64,000 nucleotides of DNA from positions 97,286-161,285 of the forward strand of contig VXCM01002152.1 in NCBI GenBank assembly GCA_014773175.1, read 5' to 3'. Position numbers and translations under genes: made by a program. The DNA is from Lucifuga dentata. Taxonomy: Eukaryota > Chordata > Actinopteri > Ophidiiformes > Bythitidae. Shown here piece by piece: positions 61,504-64,000 of the stretch (position 1 is the first letter of the stretch; every line of letters begins with the position of its first letter). The notes beneath the pieces were generated by a model. It searched no databases. It saw only the letters and a list, made by a program, of their open reading frames with translations, and had not been told where the DNA came from.

Positions 61504-62008
61504 TCAGCACTCCTCTACTCTACATTTTCTCACCCTCCTCCTCCTCCTCCTCCCTCTTTCAGCCTGGCTCCAGCAAAAGCTGCGGCCCCACCCTAAAAAA
61601 AGTCTCTGCCTTCATGATGGACTGATACCTCTGATAGATCCTTTATTAGTGTGTTCTTTATTTTTTATTTGCTTGGCTCCCCATCACCATACCTCTCCAC
61701 TATCATTTATCCCCTCCCTTTACTCACACAAGGGGGGTGTCTTTAAAAAAAAAAAACAACAACACAAAAAAGGCTCCTAAAAGGAAGGTACCTCCTCTGA
61801 TTGCTCAGGCTTTCAGACTCAGACTGTGTCTATTATACACTCTTTGGATCTCAGATCAGTGTTGTCAGCCTGTGAGCTCAATGTTGAAATTGCCACAGTA
61901 ATGCCAAAAGCATGTTTTCTGGCAGATCTGGGAGCTGGTCTTGCCAGGAGAGATGTGTGAAAGAGAGCAGCAATGAAGCAATGATCAGAAATGCACAAGA
62001 GGATGCAT

Positions 62009-62084
62009 ACACACACACACACACACATGCTATGCTCTTAGGACACATCACCACCACCACCACCACCAGCCACCCCCCCCCCAN
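62009..62084. repeat. (CA)n, (CAC)n and poly(C) cluster ending at N 62084
   Basis: Short CA, CAC and C runs close together, with an N at the end of the C run. Confidence 0.9.
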
Positions 62085-62149
62085 ATCCATACCCAGTGCT
62101 CTCTGTTCTCATGGAAACACAGTAGATAGACTAGAAGAGCAGAGGAGGT

Positions 62150-62640
62150 GGAGTGTGTGCCTGTATGTGTGTGAGAAAGAGAGATAGAGGGAGAGAGAAG
62201 GAAAGAAGGAGGAAAAAGGAATGAGAGGAGGAGGAGGAGGAGGAAATCTTGAGGCTGGGTGTGGCAGACAGGAAGGCGAAGCAAACTGCCTCACTTTTTC
62301 GCTCCCTCCCCCATTTTCTCCGGCTGTGCCCACATTTGCACACAGCCTGGCTTAATGACCAGGCACAACGCATGCATTCTCCCCACAACTACATTTATAA
62401 CCATTAGCATACAGTGAGACACACACAGGCGCATGCTCATGCAAACACCCACACTCTCCAATTGTCTTTCATAACACACGCACACACACGCTCACTGTGG
62501 TGTCAGAAGAGTCCCCACCCCCGCTCTGACACCAGCAAGCACCAGCAGATGCTACAGACACAATGAGGGTGGAGGGAGGGATGGAGAAAAAAGGAAGAAA
62601 GATGGAGGGAAGAGGAAAGAGTCCTGAGGGGTTGTGTGCT
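62150..62640. repeat. Purine-rich simple-sequence block
   Basis: GAGAAAGAGAGATAGAGGGA-type and GGAGGAGGAGG sequence from about 62171-62245, with a second purine-rich stretch at 62563-62622. They lie 1.1-1.6 kb upstream of the gap43 ATG and run in the opposite strand sense to the proximal CT tract. Confidence 0.7.
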
Positions 62641-63364
62641 CTGCTATTCTTCTCTGTTACAGGATTATTCCACTTCCACTTCGCTGAGGGGAAATCATTA
62701 CCCTACGCTGAGCCATAGTCTTCCCGGTGGTCGCTCCTGCCAAACAGGCTAATCTATTACCATTACCTGGCCGTACTACATCATCACTATGTGTCATCAC
62801 GCTCCATCAGCAAACATATGACAACAGCAGTGTAATGCAGGGTTACTGCTGAGTATGCATCATCTTTTCAGCACCGACCTGCTTTACTTTATTTTTTTTT
62901 TTTTTTTTTTTTTTTTACAGTTAGTCTCATCCATACTGAGCTGCCAGGTCAGATAGTCTCTAACCTACACAGACCCTCTGGACCACTCTGCAGGACCAAC
63001 TGCAAGTTAAGTGCTTTGCTGAAGGTCAGTCACACTCTCTGCCAAGATCTCTGCCAAAACTTTTCCAAGGTATAACTTTTCTAACTTACGTGCCAAGAAA
63101 GTTTCAGATTCAAATACATTTACATTTACAGTATGTACTGCAGGGCACTTTAACTGTTTCGTTATGAGGTTCTCCAAATGTAAAATGTACAGGGGGTCAA
63201 AGATTTTTCAGAGAAATGAGCTGATCTTAGTACTTGTGTGAACATGAAAAACAACAGTTAATGCTGTGTATCAAAGTGCCTTTATGAGCATTCATCAATT
63301 AACATATCAAAATGTGAAAAAAAATCACTTTTGAAACATACTGAATAAAGTGCATAACAATGAG
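62641..63364. other. Upstream region without gene; one repeat-poor block
   Basis: 62641-62880 is a high-complexity block with several TAAT-core motifs, for example CTAATCTATTACCATTACC (62750 on). A poly(T) run follows at 62889-62917. The remaining bases are AT-rich with no coding signal. Confidence 0.5.
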
Positions 63365-63770
63365 CTAGAATGCTCCATTAGTGCAGAACAATGAGCTGAA
63401 AAATCCATCCTTCCCAACTTTGTCATCTGTCACCACATCTTCTAAAGCAGCTATCATGCAGTCTGTCACAGTCTCAGCATCAGTGAACAGCTTTTTCTTT
63501 TTTGCAAGAATCCCTGCAACATGGAGGAAGGTTGCTGCAGCCTCTCTGGCTTGGAACAGGACTGGACCGTGACAGCTCGTCTCTGCTGTTAGGTCCTGCA
63601 CTGTGTGTTGGCGAGTGTCTGAGCCTGCTGAAAAATTGTTTTCAAAGTTCGGGTGACTGGTCTTAAAGCGCCTTGTATTGTATTCTTTAATCATGGCGAG
63701 CGACTCGTTACAGAGCAAACATATTCTTACAGATTTTTCTCAGTCCACTCATCATGGAAGTGTTTATTTT
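63365..63770 (-). pseudogene. hAT-type transposase N-terminal relic (BED-like zinc finger)
   Basis: On the - strand a frame reads C-L-L-C-NESLAMIKEYNTRR-FKTSHP, then continues through AREAAATFLHVAGILAKKKK, LFTDAETVTDCMIAALEDVV and TDDKV. This resembles the BED-like zinc finger and following helices of hAT/Charlie-like transposases also found in GTF2IRD2-like genes. Just upstream, F-H-D-E-W-T-E-K appears in another frame with a stop, so at least one frameshift is present. A histidine expected after R-R is missing. The match breaks off after T-D-D-K-V and no catalytic core follows. It is a dead fragment; the family call is by recognition. Confidence 0.65.
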
Positions 63771-63963
63771 TAACATCGACTTTTCTCTTCTTTAAAGTAG
63801 AGAGAGACATTGTGTAGTTTTTTTTAAAAAACATGCTGAAAAGTTAGCAGAGATTAGTTAGCAGTTCTCACAGAATCTGGCGTCGTCTGGGGTGGCATAA
63901 AGAGGAGTAAATACAATGGGGCATATTCTTAGCCAAAAAAAGTTTTTCATGATTTTTTTTTTT

Positions 63964-64000
63964 TAATATATCTATATATATATATATATATATATATATA
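63964..64000. repeat. (TA)n microsatellite at the window end
   Basis: A TA run continues to the last base and may extend beyond. Confidence 0.95.

Larger units (their letters stand above)
61020..62640 (-). promoter_or_regulatory. gap43: gap43 5' UTR and promoter region (probable)
   Basis: Directly upstream of the gap43 ATG is a long + strand pyrimidine-rich stretch, i.e. purine-rich on the sense strand, with a perfect (GA)23 110 bases before the ATG. Homopurine/homopyrimidine tracts are a known feature of the rat GAP43 promoter. A fugu gap43 5' flank of a few kilobases is known to drive expression in developing and regenerating zebrafish neurons, so this is the equivalent region. A TATA box or transcription start cannot be fixed from the sequence. 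Confidence 0.5.

Overview
This window is a piece of a ray-finned (teleost) fish genome. The evidence is vertebrate multi-exon neural genes with canonical GT-AG introns, fish-style short inverted-repeat transposons, tRNA-derived SINEs and a Penelope-like element remnant, and abundant CA/CT microsatellites. No prokaryotic feature is present. The species cannot be named from the sequence alone.

Two genes are supported, arranged tail to tail. On the + strand are the last five coding exons of an IgLON cell-adhesion gene, read as lsamp (limbic system-associated membrane protein), between 7202 and 41752. They encode Ig domain 2, Ig domain 3 and a C-terminal GPI-anchor signal. The signal peptide and Ig1 exons lie before base 1. 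On the - strand is the complete coding region of gap43 (neuromodulin) in three exons: a 10-codon first exon (61019-60990), a large exon with the calmodulin-binding IQ motif (54123-53406) and a short last exon (49530-49457). The convergent lsamp/gap43 order matches the vertebrate arrangement known from human 3q13.31, which favours lsamp over the other IgLONs.

Layout: 1-7201, lsamp intron with repeats; 7202-7327, first Ig2 exon; 7328-28523, a 21-kb repeat-rich intron; 28524-28655, second Ig2 exon; 30333-30453 and 39249-39397, Ig3 exons; 41655-41752, last coding exon; about 41753-48294, lsamp 3' UTR and intergenic DNA; about 48295-49456, likely gap43 3' UTR; 49457-61019, gap43; 61020-64000, gap43 5' flank with a long pyrimidine/(CT)n tract and a hAT transposase relic.

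Both products act in neurons. LSAMP is a GPI-anchored adhesion molecule on the outer surface. GAP43 is a palmitoylated protein kinase C and calmodulin substrate on the inner face of the growth-cone membrane. They are unrelated in sequence and are neighbours, not an operon.

The rest is intronic and intergenic DNA. It includes a recurrent family of roughly 0.3-0.6-kb elements with long terminal inverted repeats (seven copies plus a fragment), one copy split by a solo LTR. Twenty single N characters occur; five sit between exact 61-65-bp direct duplications and most others in homopolymers or simple repeats, so they look like contig joins. One falls inside the gap43 coding exon. I found no undescribed gene system; the points of interest are repeat architecture, assembly artefacts in coding DNA and candidate regulatory blocks.
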